Source of the DNA: Peptococcaceae bacterium
Lineage (GTDB): Bacteria > Bacillota > Peptococcia > Peptococcales > Peptococcaceae
Direction: 5' to 3'
DNA: 64,000 nucleotides
NCBI GenBank assembly: GCA_017399005.1
Contig: JAFQEO010000002.1
Coordinates: 1 to 64,000 of the forward strand
Both the position numbers and the translations under genes were made by a program. Below are positions 38,080-47,946 of this stretch, one piece after another. Each line of letters opens with the position of its first letter. Position 1 is the stretch's first letter. The notes below the pieces were generated by a model. It was given only the letters and a program-made list of their open reading frames with translations, had not been told where the DNA came from and did not search any database.

Positions 38080-40944
38080 ATGAGTCAGAATAAAGTGATA
38101 AAAATTCAGGGTGCCCGTGTGCACAATCTGAAAAATATAGATATTGAGCTGCCTCGCGATAAGTTTATTGTGATGACAGGTTTAAGCGGTTCGGGAAAAT
38201 CGTCGCTGGCTTTTGACACCATCTATGCCGAAGGGCAGCGGCGCTATATGGAGTCGCTGTCATCTTATGCCCGTATGTTTCTGGGTCAGATGGACAAGCC
38301 GGATGTAGACTACATCGAGGGGCTGTCACCGGCGGTTTCCATTGATCAGAAGACAACCAGCCGCAATCCCCGTTCTACCGTAGGGACTGTTACCGAGATT
38401 TATGATTATCTGCGCCTTCTGTTTGCCCGTGTAGGGACACCGCACTGCCCAAAATGCGGCAAACCAATCAGTCAGCAGACGGTAGAGCAGATGGTAGATC
38501 AGGTGATGACCTATCCGGAACGCACAAAAATTCAGGTTATGTCACCAATCGCCAGAGGAAAGAAGGGCGAGTACCAGAAAACGTTTGAACAGCTGAAAAA
38601 AAGCGGCTATGTGCGTGTTCGCGTGGATGGCGAGATGCGGGAGCTGGAAGAGGAAATCAAGCTGGAGAAAAATAAAAAGCATAACATCGAAGTAGTGATT
38701 GACCGCATTATTCTGAAGGAAGGCATTGAAAGTCGTCTGGCAGATTCGCTGGAGACTGCGCTGAAACTGTCTGACGGACTGGTGTTAATCGATGTAATGG
38801 AGCATGAGGAACTGATTTTGAGTTCCAATTTTGCATGTATCGATTGCGGCATCAGCGTTGGGGAAATCAATCCGCGTATGTTTTCTTTTAATAATCCGTA
38901 CGGGGCCTGCCCTGCCTGTGACGGGTTAGGCAGCAAGATGGAGCTGGATTTAGGTCTGGTAATTCCCGATGATACATTGTCGATTAACGGCGGGGCACTG
39001 GCACCGTGGAGCAAGGGTGGTATCAGCAACTACTACGCTATGTTACTGGGCGCTCTGGCAGAAAAATACGGTTTGGATTTAAATAAACCGTGGAAGGAAC
39101 TGAGCGAGGAACATCAGAAACTGGTGCTGTACGGCGCTGCAGCGGATGAACGCTTCCACTTTAACTATATCAATCTGTTCGGCGAAGAAAAGGTGCACAC
39201 TGGCAAATATGAAGGTGTGATTCCAAATCTGGAACGTCGCTATCGAGACAGTACCTCCGACTGGGTGCGCGAGGAAATTGAAACCTACATGACCGAAAAT
39301 GCCTGTGTGGTATGTAAAGGAAAACGCCTGAAACCGGAAGTGCTGGCGGTAAAAGTGGGCGGATATAATATTGCCGAGGTTACTGATATGACCATTCTGG
39401 AAGCTGCCGATTTTTTTGAACATCTGCAACTGACCGAGCGACAGCAGTTGATTGGTCACCAGATTTTAAAAGAGATTAAAGCCCGTCTTAATTTCCTGGT
39501 GAATGTGGGGCTGGATTATCTGACATTAAGTCGTGCGGCTGGTACATTATCCGGCGGCGAGGCACAGCGTATCCGTCTGGCTACACAGATTGGTTCCGGG
39601 CTGGTAGGTGTGCTGTATGTACTGGATGAACCGAGTATCGGGTTGCATCAACGTGATAATGCCCGCCTGATTGAATCGCTGGAACATTTGCGCAATCTGG
39701 GCAATACGCTGATTGTGGTAGAACATGATGAAGATACTATGTATGCTGCTGATTACATTGTAGATATCGGGCCGGGTGCCGGTCTGGAGGGTGGTCAGGT
39801 TGTGGCTTCCGGTACTCTGGAGGAAATTAAGGCAAATGAAAATTCCATTACCGGGCTGTATCTGTCCGGCAAACGGCAGATTCCGATTCCACCGGTGCGC
39901 AGAGTGCCGTCGGAGGATAAGTGGCTGACCATTCAGGGTGCTGCGGAAAATAATCTGAAAAACATTGACGTGAAGATTCCGCTTGGTGTATTCACCTGCG
40001 TAACCGGGGTGTCTGGTTCGGGGAAAAGCTCTCTGATTAACGAGATTCTCTATAAGGCGCTGACACGCAGCCTGTATAAAAATGCTAAAATGCATCCGGG
40101 GAAACACAAAGCTATTCAGGGGCTGGAACATATCGATAAAGTTATCAATATCGATCAGTCGCCAATCGGGCGTACACCGCGCTCAAACCCTGCTACTTAT
40201 ACCGGTGTGTTTGACAGCATCCGGGAATTGTTTGCTCAGACACAGGATGCAAAAATGCGCGGCTACAAAGCGGGGCGGTTTAGCTTTAACATCAAGGGAG
40301 GTCGCTGTGAGGCATGCAGCGGTGACGGTATTATCAAAATTGAGATGCACTTCCTGTCGGATGTGTATGTGCCTTGTGAAGTGTGCAAAGGCAGACGATA
40401 CAACCGTGAGACGCTGGAAGTTCGCTACAAAGGCAAAAATATTGCCGATGTACTGGACATGACCGTAAACCAGGCGGTGGAATTCTTTGAAGCCATTCCA
40501 AAAATCTATCGCAAACTGAAAACTCTGCAGGATGTGGGGCTTGGCTATGTAAAACTGGGGCAGCCGGCAACAACTTTGTCTGGCGGTGAGGCGCAGCGTG
40601 TAAAACTGGCTACGGAGCTTTCCCGCAGAAGCACCGGAAAAACATTGTATATTCTGGATGAGCCGACCACAGGGCTGCATATTGCTGATATCCATAAACT
40701 GCTGGAAGTGTTGAACCGTCTTGTAACCGACGGCGACAGCGTTCTGGTAATTGAACACAACATGGATGTAATCAAGTCGGCTGATTATATTATTGATCTG
40801 GGACCGGAAGGCGGCAAGGGGGGCGGCCGGATTGTGGCCACTGGAACACCGGAGGATGTTATCCAGGTGGAAGAATCCTACACCGGGCAGTTCCTGAAAA
40901 AATTTATGGACCGTCAGTTAAATGGCCCTGCACCGGAACAGTAA
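38080..40944 (+). CDS. uvrA: Excinuclease ABC subunit A
   Basis: A 954-residue UvrA, the damage-sensing dimeric ABC ATPase. Walker A motifs are '[13 protein letters not shown]' and '[13 protein letters not shown]'. ABC signatures are '[16 protein letters not shown]' and '[16 protein letters not shown]'. Zinc-binding cysteines occur in '[20 protein letters not shown]' with 'CPACDGLG', and in '[17 protein letters not shown]' with 'CEVCKGRRY'. AGAGAGGAATTT precedes ATG. It is probably co-transcribed with uvrB. No uvrC is present in the window. Confidence 0.98.
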   Translation: MSQNKVIKIQGARVHNLKNIDIELPRDKFIVMTGLSGSGKSSLAFDTIYAEGQRRYMESLSSYARMFLGQMDKPDVDYIEGLSPAVSIDQKTTSRNPRSTVGTVTEIYDYLRLLFARVGTPHCPKCGKPISQQTVEQMVDQVMTYPERTKIQVMSPIARGKKGEYQKTFEQLKKSGYVRVRVDGEMRELEEEIKLEKNKKHNIEVVIDRIILKEGIESRLADSLETALKLSDGLVLIDVMEHEELILSSNFACIDCGISVGEINPRMFSFNNPYGACPACDGLGSKMELDLGLVIPDDTLSINGGALAPWSKGGISNYYAMLLGALAEKYGLDLNKPWKELSEEHQKLVLYGAAADERFHFNYINLFGEEKVHTGKYEGVIPNLERRYRDSTSDWVREEIETYMTENACVVCKGKRLKPEVLAVKVGGYNIAEVTDMTILEAADFFEHLQLTERQQLIGHQILKEIKARLNFLVNVGLDYLTLSRAAGTLSGGEAQRIRLATQIGSGLVGVLYVLDEPSIGLHQRDNARLIESLEHLRNLGNTLIVVEHDEDTMYAADYIVDIGPGAGLEGGQVVASGTLEEIKANENSITGLYLSGKRQIPIPPVRRVPSEDKWLTIQGAAENNLKNIDVKIPLGVFTCVTGVSGSGKSSLINEILYKALTRSLYKNAKMHPGKHKAIQGLEHIDKVINIDQSPIGRTPRSNPATYTGVFDSIRELFAQTQDAKMRGYKAGRFSFNIKGGRCEACSGDGIIKIEMHFLSDVYVPCEVCKGRRYNRETLEVRYKGKNIADVLDMTVNQAVEFFEAIPKIYRKLKTLQDVGLGYVKLGQPATTLSGGEAQRVKLATELSRRSTGKTLYILDEPTTGLHIADIHKLLEVLNRLVTDGDSVLVIEHNMDVIKSADYIIDLGPEGGKGGGRIVATGTPEDVIQVEESYTGQFLKKFMDRQLNGPAPEQ

Positions 40945-40989
40945 ACCTACAGTGCAGCGCAGAAAGCGCATAGAGAATAAAGAAACTGC

Positions 40990-41018
40990 TTGCATTTTAG
41001 CGTCTGTTTTGCTATAAT
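40990..41018 (+). promoter_or_regulatory. Promoter of the pheST T-box transcript
   Basis: TTGCAT, a 17-nt spacer and TATAAT: a near-consensus sigma-A promoter placed about 25 nt before the T-box stem I. Confidence 0.85.
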
Positions 41019-41034
41019 ATCTGGAAGTAAAATA

Positions 41035-41290
41035 ATTTGCGTTGATGAGGAGCCGTCATGGATAGGCAGTCAAAGAGAGCGGGGTCACTGGCTGAAAGCC
41101 CTGTACTGTTAAAAATGAACGGGTTCGCCTCGGAGCTTTCCGGCTGAAGTCCTGCAGTGTACTGTGAGGATGTGTAAGCGGAACGTATGCCGGCGTTAAC
41201 GGTTTTGAGAGTGCCGGGCTGTAATACAGCCGGCGAATTAGGGTGGTACCGCGAAATCAGACCTTCGTCCCTTTGTGACGGAGGTCTTTT
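41035..41290 (+). ncRNA. T-box leader of pheST
   Basis: The T-box sequence AGGGTGGTACCGCG is at 41240-41253. It is followed by the terminator GACCTTCGTC/GACGGAGGTC (41260-41286) and TTTT. The antiterminator is formed by the T-box bulge and preceding bases. Upstream, a long stem I region carries a candidate TTC (Phe) specifier in 'GGGTTCGCC'. Uncharged tRNA-Phe should stabilise the antiterminator and switch on pheST. Confidence 0.93.
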
Positions 41291-41353
41291 GTTTTGCCTG
41301 GCTCCGGGAAGATTACGAAAGCCGGGAGCTGTATTTTGAAGGAGGTTACAATT

Positions 41354-42376
41354 GTGCGTGACGAATTGATTAAAATCAAAGAGGCTGCTGTACAGGCTTT
41401 AGAAGAAGCTACCAGTATGGATTACCTCAACGAACAGAAAGTCCGTTTCCTGGGTAAAAAAGGGGAACTGACCACCATTCTGAAAGGGATGGGCAAATTA
41501 AGTGCAGAAGAACGTCCGGTAGTTGGCCAGCTGGCTAATGAAGTGCGTGACGAAATCAACCAGGTTCTGGACCGCAAAATGGCGGAAGTAAAAACTGCAC
41601 TGCAGGAAGCAAAACTGGCTTCTGAAACACTGGATGTTACCTTACCTGGCCGTGCTGTAAACCACGGTACAAAACATCCAATCACCAAAGTTATCGACGA
41701 AGCAAAACAGATTTTCCTGGGCTTAGGCTTTGAAGTGGCAGAAGGTCCTGAAATCGAAAGCGACTATTATAACTTTGAGGCGCTGAACCTGCCGAAAGAT
41801 CACCCTGCCCGCGATATGCAGGATACCTTCTATATCAATCCTGAAATTGTTCTGCGCACCCAGACATCCGGCGTACAGGTACACAGCATGGAGGAAAAAC
41901 AGGGTGCCCTGCCTGTTAAAGTTATCTGCCCTGGTAAAGTATACCGTAAAGACGATGACGCAACTCACTCTCCAATGTTCCACCAGATTGAAGGTCTGCT
42001 GGTAGATAAAAATATCCGCATGAGCGACCTGAACGGCTTACTGCTGTCCTTCTGCCAGGAAATGTTCGGCAAAGACACAAAAATCCGTATGCGTCCAAGC
42101 TACTTCCCGTTTACAGAACCTAGCGTGGAAATTGATATCTCCTGCTGCATGTGCCACGGCGAAGGTTGCCGTATGTGCTCCAACACCGGCTGGCTGGAAA
42201 TTCTGGGTGCCGGTATGGTTCATCCAAATGTACTGCGTGCCGGTGGCTATGATCCGGAAGAAGTGAGCGGTTTTGCATTTGGTTTAGGTGTGGAACGTAT
42301 CGCTATGCTGAAATACGGGATTAACGACTTACGTCTGATGTACGAAAACGATCTGCGTTTTCTGCGTCAGTTTTAA
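41354..42376 (+). CDS. pheS: Phenylalanyl-tRNA synthetase alpha subunit
   Basis: A 340-residue PheRS alpha chain. The coiled-coil N-terminus (about 1-85) binds tRNA. The class II catalytic core includes motif 2 around '[21 protein letters not shown]' and motif 3 '[20 protein letters not shown]'. '[13 protein letters not shown]' and a cysteine-rich '[20 protein letters not shown]' segment are also family features. Translation starts at GTG 41354, 7 nt after GGAGGT; the open frame extending upstream runs into the T-box terminator. It is followed by pheT after 15 nt. Confidence 0.97.
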   Translation: MRDELIKIKEAAVQALEEATSMDYLNEQKVRFLGKKGELTTILKGMGKLSAEERPVVGQLANEVRDEINQVLDRKMAEVKTALQEAKLASETLDVTLPGRAVNHGTKHPITKVIDEAKQIFLGLGFEVAEGPEIESDYYNFEALNLPKDHPARDMQDTFYINPEIVLRTQTSGVQVHSMEEKQGALPVKVICPGKVYRKDDDATHSPMFHQIEGLLVDKNIRMSDLNGLLLSFCQEMFGKDTKIRMRPSYFPFTEPSVEIDISCCMCHGEGCRMCSNTGWLEILGAGMVHPNVLRAGGYDPEEVSGFAFGLGVERIAMLKYGINDLRLMYENDLRFLRQF

Positions 42377-42391
42377 TGGGAGGTAGAAGCA

Positions 42392-44821
42392 ATGCAGGTT
42401 TCTTATAACTGGTTAAAAGAATATGTAGATATTGAGTTAACAGCTGACCAGCTGGCAGAAGTAATGACAAGAGCCGGTGTGGCTGTAGAGCATGTTATCC
42501 CTACCAATAAAGGGGTAAGCGGTGTTATCGCAGCACTGGTGCTGGACAAAACTCCAGTGCCTGACACTCATCTGAATCTGTGCCATGTAACCACCGACGG
42601 TGAAAACAATATTCAGGTTGTATGCGGTGCGCCAAATGTGGCTGCAGGTCAGAAAATTCCTTTCGCTACCGTTGGCGCTGAACTGCCTGGCGGCGTGAAA
42701 ATCAAAAAAGCAAAACTGCGTGGTGTAGAATCCAACGGGATGATTTGCTCCGCAAAAGAACTGGGTATCGATCCGGAACAGATTCCGCCGGAACAGAAAG
42801 ACGGGATTCTGGTACTGCCGGAAGATACCGTACTGGGTACTCCAATCACTGAAATTTTAGGTTTAGATGACTATATTCTGGAACTGGATTTAACACCAAA
42901 CCGTTCCGACTGCCTGAGCGTTCTGAACATCGCAAAAGAAATTGGTGCTTTATTAGGAAAAGAAGTGCGTCTGCCTCAGCCGGAATTTACTGCGGATAAT
43001 GATGACATTAACAATCTGATGAATGTATCCATCGAAGCACCGGAACTGTGCCACCGTTATGCCGGCAAAATGATTCGCGGCATCAAAGTACAGCCATCTC
43101 CATTCTGGTTGCAGCATCGCTTACAGTGTGCAGGTATGCGTCCAATCAACAACATTGTTGACGTAACCAACTATGTTATGATGGAATACGGCCAGCCTTT
43201 GCATGCATTCGATTATCATGAACTGGCAGACCATAAAATCAATGTGCGTACTGCTGCTGCCGATGAAAAAATTGTGACACTGGACAGTCAGGAACGTCAG
43301 CTGAAAGACGACATGCTGTTAATTTGTGACGGTGCAAGAGCTGTTGCGGTTGCCGGGGTTATGGGCGGTGAAAATACCGAAGTAACCGACGCTACTGTAG
43401 ATGTGTTTATTGAATCCGCATACTTCCAGCCGACAAGCGTACGCCGTACCTCCACCAGACTGGGGCTGCGTTCTGAAGCATCCATTCGCTTTGAAAAAGG
43501 TATCAACATGGAAACTGTACTGACTGCTGCAGAACGTGCTGCACAGCTGATGCAGATGACCGGCGGCGGTGTTGTGGTTGGCGGTGCTGTTGATAACTAT
43601 CCGACAAAACACGAAGCGGTTACCATCGAACTGCAGCTGGCAAAAGTAAATGCGCTGCTGGGTACCGATATTTCCGATGAAAAAATCAAAGAAATTCTGA
43701 CAAGCTTAAACTTTAACATTGTAAGCGACAATGGTGCTGCAATTGTAGTGGAAGTGCCAGGCTACCGTCCAGACTGCTCCATTCCGGAAGATTTAATCGA
43801 AGAAGTAGCTCGCGTATATGGTTATGATACCATTCCACAGACCCTGCCATACGGCACATCCGGCCGCGGCACTCTGACACCTGCGCAGAAACTGCGTGAT
43901 GTTCTGATTAACAAACTGGCTGGTTTAGGCCTGTGCGAAGTTATGAACTACAGCTTCATCAATAAAAACAACGATGAAAAACTGGGTTATCCAGCTGATG
44001 ATATTCGCCGCAACAGCGTTCCGATTCTGAATCCGCTGTCCGAAGAACAGGGCCATATGCGTACCAGCATTGTGCCTGGTTTGATGAAAACCGTTCTGTT
44101 TAACCACAATCATCGCAACGACGATATTGCTATCTTCGAGCTGGGTAAAATCTACCTGCTGGAAGGCGAACTGAAACCAGATACTCTGGCAAACGAAAAA
44201 TGGACACTGGGCATTGCCATGAAAGGCAAATCCCTGACAACATGGAAACAGTCCGGTATCAACTACGATTTCTTCTACCTGAAAGGTGTAATCGAAGAAC
44301 TGATGGAAGAACTGAAAATCGCAGATGTGGATTATGTTCCATGCAAAGATAACAGCATCTACCATCCAGGCCGTGCTGCATATCTGTACGTAAACGGTCA
44401 GAAAGCCGGTGTATTCGGCGAACTGCATCCAACCATCGCTGACAACTACGGAGTGGAAGATCGCGTATATCTGGCAGAAACCGATGTAGATGTTCTGGTA
44501 GAAGTGGGCTCCACGAATATTCAGGTAAAACCTCTGCCTAAATTCCCTGCATCTACCCGTGACATGGCTGTGGTAGTAGCAGAAACCGTTGCTGCATCCG
44601 ATCTGGAAAAAGCAATCCGCGGTGCAGGCAGTGAACTGCTGGATGATGTGAAAATCTTCGACGTTTACCAGGGCGGCCAGATTGCAGAAGGCCATAAGAG
44701 CATCGCATTTGCTCTGACCTTCCAGGCAGACCGCACCCTGACTGTAGAAGAAGTAAGTGCCGAATACGATAAAATCTTTGCAGTGCTGGAAGAGAAATTC
44801 AACGCAACTGTACGCGCATAA
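42392..44821 (+). CDS. pheT: Phenylalanyl-tRNA synthetase beta subunit
   Basis: An 809-residue full-length beta subunit. The EMAP/tRNA-binding domain (about 40-150), B3/4 editing domain (near 210-390), B5 domain and catalytic-like core (about 480-680) appear in order. The anticodon-binding FDX domain ends the protein ('KFPASTRDMAVVVAE' onward). It works as an alpha2-beta2 enzyme with PheS and edits Tyr-tRNA-Phe. GGGAGGTAGAAGCA precedes ATG. The gene shows strong codon bias, typical of a highly expressed gene. Confidence 0.98.
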   Translation: MQVSYNWLKEYVDIELTADQLAEVMTRAGVAVEHVIPTNKGVSGVIAALVLDKTPVPDTHLNLCHVTTDGENNIQVVCGAPNVAAGQKIPFATVGAELPGGVKIKKAKLRGVESNGMICSAKELGIDPEQIPPEQKDGILVLPEDTVLGTPITEILGLDDYILELDLTPNRSDCLSVLNIAKEIGALLGKEVRLPQPEFTADNDDINNLMNVSIEAPELCHRYAGKMIRGIKVQPSPFWLQHRLQCAGMRPINNIVDVTNYVMMEYGQPLHAFDYHELADHKINVRTAAADEKIVTLDSQERQLKDDMLLICDGARAVAVAGVMGGENTEVTDATVDVFIESAYFQPTSVRRTSTRLGLRSEASIRFEKGINMETVLTAAERAAQLMQMTGGGVVVGGAVDNYPTKHEAVTIELQLAKVNALLGTDISDEKIKEILTSLNFNIVSDNGAAIVVEVPGYRPDCSIPEDLIEEVARVYGYDTIPQTLPYGTSGRGTLTPAQKLRDVLINKLAGLGLCEVMNYSFINKNNDEKLGYPADDIRRNSVPILNPLSEEQGHMRTSIVPGLMKTVLFNHNHRNDDIAIFELGKIYLLEGELKPDTLANEKWTLGIAMKGKSLTTWKQSGINYDFFYLKGVIEELMEELKIADVDYVPCKDNSIYHPGRAAYLYVNGQKAGVFGELHPTIADNYGVEDRVYLAETDVDVLVEVGSTNIQVKPLPKFPASTRDMAVVVAETVAASDLEKAIRGAGSELLDDVKIFDVYQGGQIAEGHKSIAFALTFQADRTLTVEEVSAEYDKIFAVLEEKFNATVRA

Positions 44822-44839
44822 AGAGAACGGGTGATTTTC

Positions 44840-44928
44840 ATTGTGGCTGTGTTGTTTTTAAATTTTCTCACCTTACGTACTACAGAGGTATGCATCTCTC
44901 GAATTTTTAAAAGCTGCCTTGCCACAAT
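44840..44928. repeat. Long imperfect hairpin after pheT
   Basis: ATTGTGGC (44840-44847) pairs with GCCACAAT (44921-44928). TTTTAAATTTTC faces GAATTTTTAAAA further in, and the tip has AGAG/CTCT. There is no T-tract on the plus strand. It may end or stabilise the pheST transcript. Confidence 0.55.
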
Positions 44929-44970
44929 AAAAAATTATCGTCATCTCTGGTGAAAAATAATTAATATAAA

Positions 44971-45075
44971 AGCCGCAGAGTGTATTTCCCCAAATTCCGA
45001 CTGCAGATGAACACGATATGTACTGTACATATGCGGAGGGATTAGGGAAATGATACTCTGTGGCTTGTTTTTTTT
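44971..45075 (+). terminator. Unusually long terminator-like hairpin upstream of trpB
   Basis: AGCCGCAGAGTGTATTTCCC (44971-44990) pairs imperfectly with the segment at 45045-45065, followed by a run of eight T. The loop side carries a perfect palindrome ATATGTAC-T-GTACATAT (45016-45032) and the 25-nt segment (44993-45017) shared with the hairpin before ppx. Confidence 0.7.
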
Positions 45076-45113
45076 GTATTCTGAATTCATACCAATTATT
45101 TGTACTTTCAGAA

Positions 45114-45142
45114 TTGACATCTGTCCATAGAAAATGCATAAT
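45114..45142 (+). promoter_or_regulatory. trpB promoter
   Basis: TTGACA, 17-nt spacer and CATAAT. A 10-bp palindrome ATTAGCTAAC lies just downstream, near the expected start of transcription. Confidence 0.8.
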
Positions 45143-45177
45143 ATTAGCTAACACAAAAAACGAGGGGGAGATTACTT

Positions 45178-46395
45178 ATGAAATTCAACGGCGTTGATTT
45201 TGATACTTATTTAAAAGACTATCCAAATCAGGAAGGGTTTTACGGCAGATATGGCGGCTCCTATGTTTCAGCAGAACTGCAGAAGGCTATGGAAGAAATC
45301 ACAGAAGCCTACTACACCATCGCCAAATCCAGCAAGTTTATCAGCGAGTTGCGCCGCATCCGCAAGGAGTTTCAGGGGCGTCCAACACCGATTTCCCATC
45401 TGGAACGGCTGAGCAATTCTCTGGGGAATGTGCAGCTGTATGCAAAACGTGAGGATTTAAACCACACCGGCGCTCATAAATTAAACCATTGTATGGGTGA
45501 AGCGCTGCTGGCAAAATATATGGGTAAGAAAAAAGTAATTGCAGAAACCGGTGCAGGGCAGCACGGGGTGGCTCTGGCTACTGCTGCGGCATATTTCGGT
45601 CTGCAGTGCGATATTTACATGGGTGCTGTTGATATTAAAAAACAGGCACCGAATGTAGCCAGAATGAAAATTCTGGGTGCCAATGTTATTGAGGTAACAC
45701 ACGGGCTGGCAACCTTAAAAGAAGCGGTAGACGCTGCTTTCGATGCCTATGTGCAGGAACATGAAGACAGCATTTACTGCATCGGTTCCGTACTGGGGCC
45801 GCATCCGTTCCCGATGATGGTGCGTGAGTTCCAGAGTGTTATCGGTATCGAGGCAAGAGAACAGTTTACCGGCATGACAGGCGAACTGCCGGATGCCATC
45901 GTGGCATGTGTGGGCGGCGGTTCCAATGCTATGGGCTTCTTTGCAGGTTTCCTGAACGACCCGGTAGATATTTACGGTATTGAACCGCTGGGCAGAGGTC
46001 CGAAACTGGGTGACCATGCGGCAAGTCTGGCGTATGGTACAGAAGGGATTATGCATGGTTTCAACAGCATTATGCTGAAAGATGAAAACGGTGAACCGGC
46101 TCCGGTTTATTCGGTAGCCAGCGGTCTGGACTATCCGTCTTCCGGTCCGGAACATGCTTTCCTGCATGACCTGGGCAGAGTAAAATACGACATGGTGAAC
46201 GACGAGGATACCATCGATGCATTCTTCAAACTGTCTCGCCTGGAAGGGATTATCCCTGCCATTGAAAGTGCTCATGCCGTTGCGTATGCTATGAAACTGG
46301 CAAAAGAAATGAAACGCGGTTCTATTTTAATCAATCTGTCCGGCCGCGGTGACAAAGATATGGACTACGTGCTGGAAAACTTTGGCATGCGTTAA
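45178..46395 (+). CDS. trpB: Tryptophan synthase beta subunit, stand-alone
   Basis: A 405-residue TrpB, the PLP enzyme joining indole and serine to make tryptophan. The start '[20 protein letters not shown]' and '[19 protein letters not shown]' are typical; the PLP lysine is K101. '[20 protein letters not shown]', '[13 protein letters not shown]' and '[11 protein letters not shown]' complete the active site. The family usually has HKxNN after the lysine; here it is HKLNH. No trpA or other trp gene adjoins it, so indole salvage rather than full synthesis is plausible. ACGAGGGGGAG precedes ATG. It has its own promoter. Confidence 0.95.
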   Translation: MKFNGVDFDTYLKDYPNQEGFYGRYGGSYVSAELQKAMEEITEAYYTIAKSSKFISELRRIRKEFQGRPTPISHLERLSNSLGNVQLYAKREDLNHTGAHKLNHCMGEALLAKYMGKKKVIAETGAGQHGVALATAAAYFGLQCDIYMGAVDIKKQAPNVARMKILGANVIEVTHGLATLKEAVDAAFDAYVQEHEDSIYCIGSVLGPHPFPMMVREFQSVIGIEAREQFTGMTGELPDAIVACVGGGSNAMGFFAGFLNDPVDIYGIEPLGRGPKLGDHAASLAYGTEGIMHGFNSIMLKDENGEPAPVYSVASGLDYPSSGPEHAFLHDLGRVKYDMVNDEDTIDAFFKLSRLEGIIPAIESAHAVAYAMKLAKEMKRGSILINLSGRGDKDMDYVLENFGMR

Positions 46396-46464
46396 TTTCT
46401 GTACTGTGAAATGTATGATATTAACAGAATCAATAGATTGTAAAAATTTTTCTTTTCGGATATC

Positions 46465-46493
46465 TTGCAATCACTTCTGTGATATGCTATCAT
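46465..46493 (+). promoter_or_regulatory. 6S RNA promoter
   Basis: TTGCAA, 17-nt spacer and TATCAT, ending about 7 nt before the predicted 5' end of the RNA. Confidence 0.75.
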
Positions 46494-46499
46494 AAAAAC

Positions 46500-46690
46500 A
46501 GGTTAAAACCTCCCTGCTAGGTGCGTAAATGCCTGGTATGTTTTTACCAACACTTTCTATAAGGGAATCTGATTCTCTGTTGTGGGACTTGATGCCGGGT
46601 ATGTTTAGTCGGAACGATGAATACAACAGGAAGATACCCACCTGCACATGCAGGTTCAAACGCTGGGTATTACGGCTGTGTGGGGGTACA
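46500..46690 (+). ncRNA. ssrS: 6S RNA
   Basis: A region of about 190 nt, framed by its own promoter and terminator, with the 3'-half signature of 6S RNA: 'CCCACCTGC' pairing with 'GCAGGTTCAAACGCTGGGT', then 'ATTACGGC'. The terminal stem is formed by 'CCTCCCTG' near the 5' end and 'GTGGGGG' at the 3' end. 6S RNA mimics an open promoter and binds the main sigma-factor form of RNA polymerase in stationary phase. Exact ends are estimates. Confidence 0.85.
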
Positions 46691-46693
46691 TAA

Positions 46694-46727
46694 AGACCGA
46701 CCGGGAAAACTGGTCGGTCTTTTATTA
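46694..46727 (+). terminator. 6S RNA terminator
   Basis: AGACCGACC pairs with GGTCGGTCT, followed by TTTATTATTTTTT. Some read-through into the chromate transporter genes is possible, as no other promoter is evident for them. Confidence 0.9.
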
Positions 46728-46750
46728 TTTTTTGTTAAGGAGGAGTCATC

Positions 46751-47323
46751 GTGCAGGAATTATGGAAGCTGTTCTGGATTTTTTTTCGAATTGGCGCTTT
46801 TACCTTTGGCGGCGGTTATGTGATGATTCCCATTATACAGCATGAAATCTGTGAAAAACATAAGCTGATTGAGGAACAGGAATTGTCGGAGCTGCTGGTG
46901 ATTGCCCAGTCGCTGCCGGGGATGATGGCGGTTAACGCAGCAACAGCAGTAGGATTTCAGCGAAAAGGCAAAATCGGAGGCGTTGTGTGTGCCCTGGGTG
47001 TAGCGCTGCCATCGTTTCTGATTATTGTATTTTTAGCAAATCTGATTCTTCGTTATAGCAGTAACCCTCATGTAATGGGTGCATTTCAGTGGGTACGGGC
47101 AGTTGTGGTAGGCATGATTGCAGCTGCAGCAGTGAAGATGGGAAAACCGTGCCTGAAAAACAGAATGCAGATGGTTCTGGTGGCTGTGGCGCTGGCACTG
47201 GCCATTGTGGATGTGCATCCAGTTGTGCTGATTCTGGGCGGTGCGTTGGCCGGTTATCTGATGACACAGAATCGCCGGAATAATGCTGCCGAAAAGACGG
47301 CGAAAGAAGGTGACCGTGAATGA
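46751..47323 (+). CDS. chrA: Chromate transporter, first half-protein (ChrA family)
   Basis: A 190-residue short-chain CHR protein. It begins 'LWKLFWIFFRIGAFTFGGGY', the family hallmark (FxxGxxxFGGG), with 'IAQSLPGMMAVNAATAVGFQ' and about five to six membrane spans. Short CHR proteins work in pairs of opposite topology; the second member follows with a 4-nt overlap. The family exports chromate or, more generally, carries anions; the natural substrate here is unknown. Translation starts at GTG 46751 after AAGGAGGAG. It lies directly behind the 6S RNA. Confidence 0.9.
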   Translation: MQELWKLFWIFFRIGAFTFGGGYVMIPIIQHEICEKHKLIEEQELSELLVIAQSLPGMMAVNAATAVGFQRKGKIGGVVCALGVALPSFLIIVFLANLILRYSSNPHVMGAFQWVRAVVVGMIAAAAVKMGKPCLKNRMQMVLVAVALALAIVDVHPVVLILGGALAGYLMTQNRRNNAAEKTAKEGDRE

Positions 47324-47871
47324 TTTCGTTATATCTGGAGCTGTTTTTTGTATTTGCTATGATTGGCTTGTTTTGTTTTGGCGGTGGTTACGGTATACTG
47401 CCTTTTATTCAGGGCGAAGTAATCGGCAGAGAATGGATGACCGTGCAGGAATTTATCAATGTTATTGCGGTATCGGAAAGCACACCGGGGCCGCTGGGTA
47501 TTAATGTGGCAACTTATGTAGGCTTTAAAATGGGGGGAATTGCCGGGGCGGTATGTTCCACTACAGGGCTGATGATGCCGGCATTCTTTCTGGTGATGCT
47601 GGTAACACGGCTTCTGCTTACCGAAAAAGGCGGACGACTGTGGAAACGGTTTACCATGGGCATCCGGCCTGTGGTAGTAGGGCTGATTTTCTATGCAGCC
47701 TGGTCAATCGCCGGAACCGTGCTGGTACAGACCGGTGCAGCCGGTATCCGACTGGACTGGCTGGGGATTCTGCTGGCGGTTATCGGTTTTTTAAGTGTGC
47801 ATAAATTCAAGCTGCATCCGGTGCTGCTAATTGGCACTGCTGCTATGCTGGGCGCATTGTTTGGCGGATAA
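47320..47871 (+). CDS. chrA: Chromate transporter, second half-protein (ChrA family)
   Basis: A 183-residue short-chain CHR protein, coupled to the previous gene by an ATGA overlap. Hallmarks are 'FFVFAMIGLFCFGGGYGILP', 'VIAVSESTPGPLGINVATYV' and 'TGLMMPAFFLVMLVTRLLL'. About six membrane spans are visible. The two genes together equal one long-chain ChrA (about 400 residues) and should form a heterodimeric transporter. Confidence 0.9.
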   Translation: MISLYLELFFVFAMIGLFCFGGGYGILPFIQGEVIGREWMTVQEFINVIAVSESTPGPLGINVATYVGFKMGGIAGAVCSTTGLMMPAFFLVMLVTRLLLTEKGGRLWKRFTMGIRPVVVGLIFYAAWSIAGTVLVQTGAAGIRLDWLGILLAVIGFLSVHKFKLHPVLLIGTAAMLGALFGG

Positions 47872-47876
47872 TTTGT

Positions 47877-47917
47877 TTGACAATTCTTTTTGGATGTAGT
47901 AGTATATTAACATACTA
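47877..47917 (+). promoter_or_regulatory. yerC promoter overlapped by an 18-bp palindrome
   Basis: TTGACA (47877-47882), 17-nt spacer and TAGTAT (47900-47905). The -10 box is the left half of TAGTATATTAACATACTA (47900-47917), a palindrome with one mismatched pair. A bound repressor would block the promoter. The TrpR-family product of the next gene is an obvious candidate. Confidence 0.75.
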
Positions 47918-47946
47918 AAGCGTTACAGGCAGAAAGGGTGCAGGGT

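Noticed and set aside
46617-46845. ORFs overlapping the 6S RNA and its terminator
   Set aside because: They run through a well-formed RNA gene and terminator and are out of frame with chrA.
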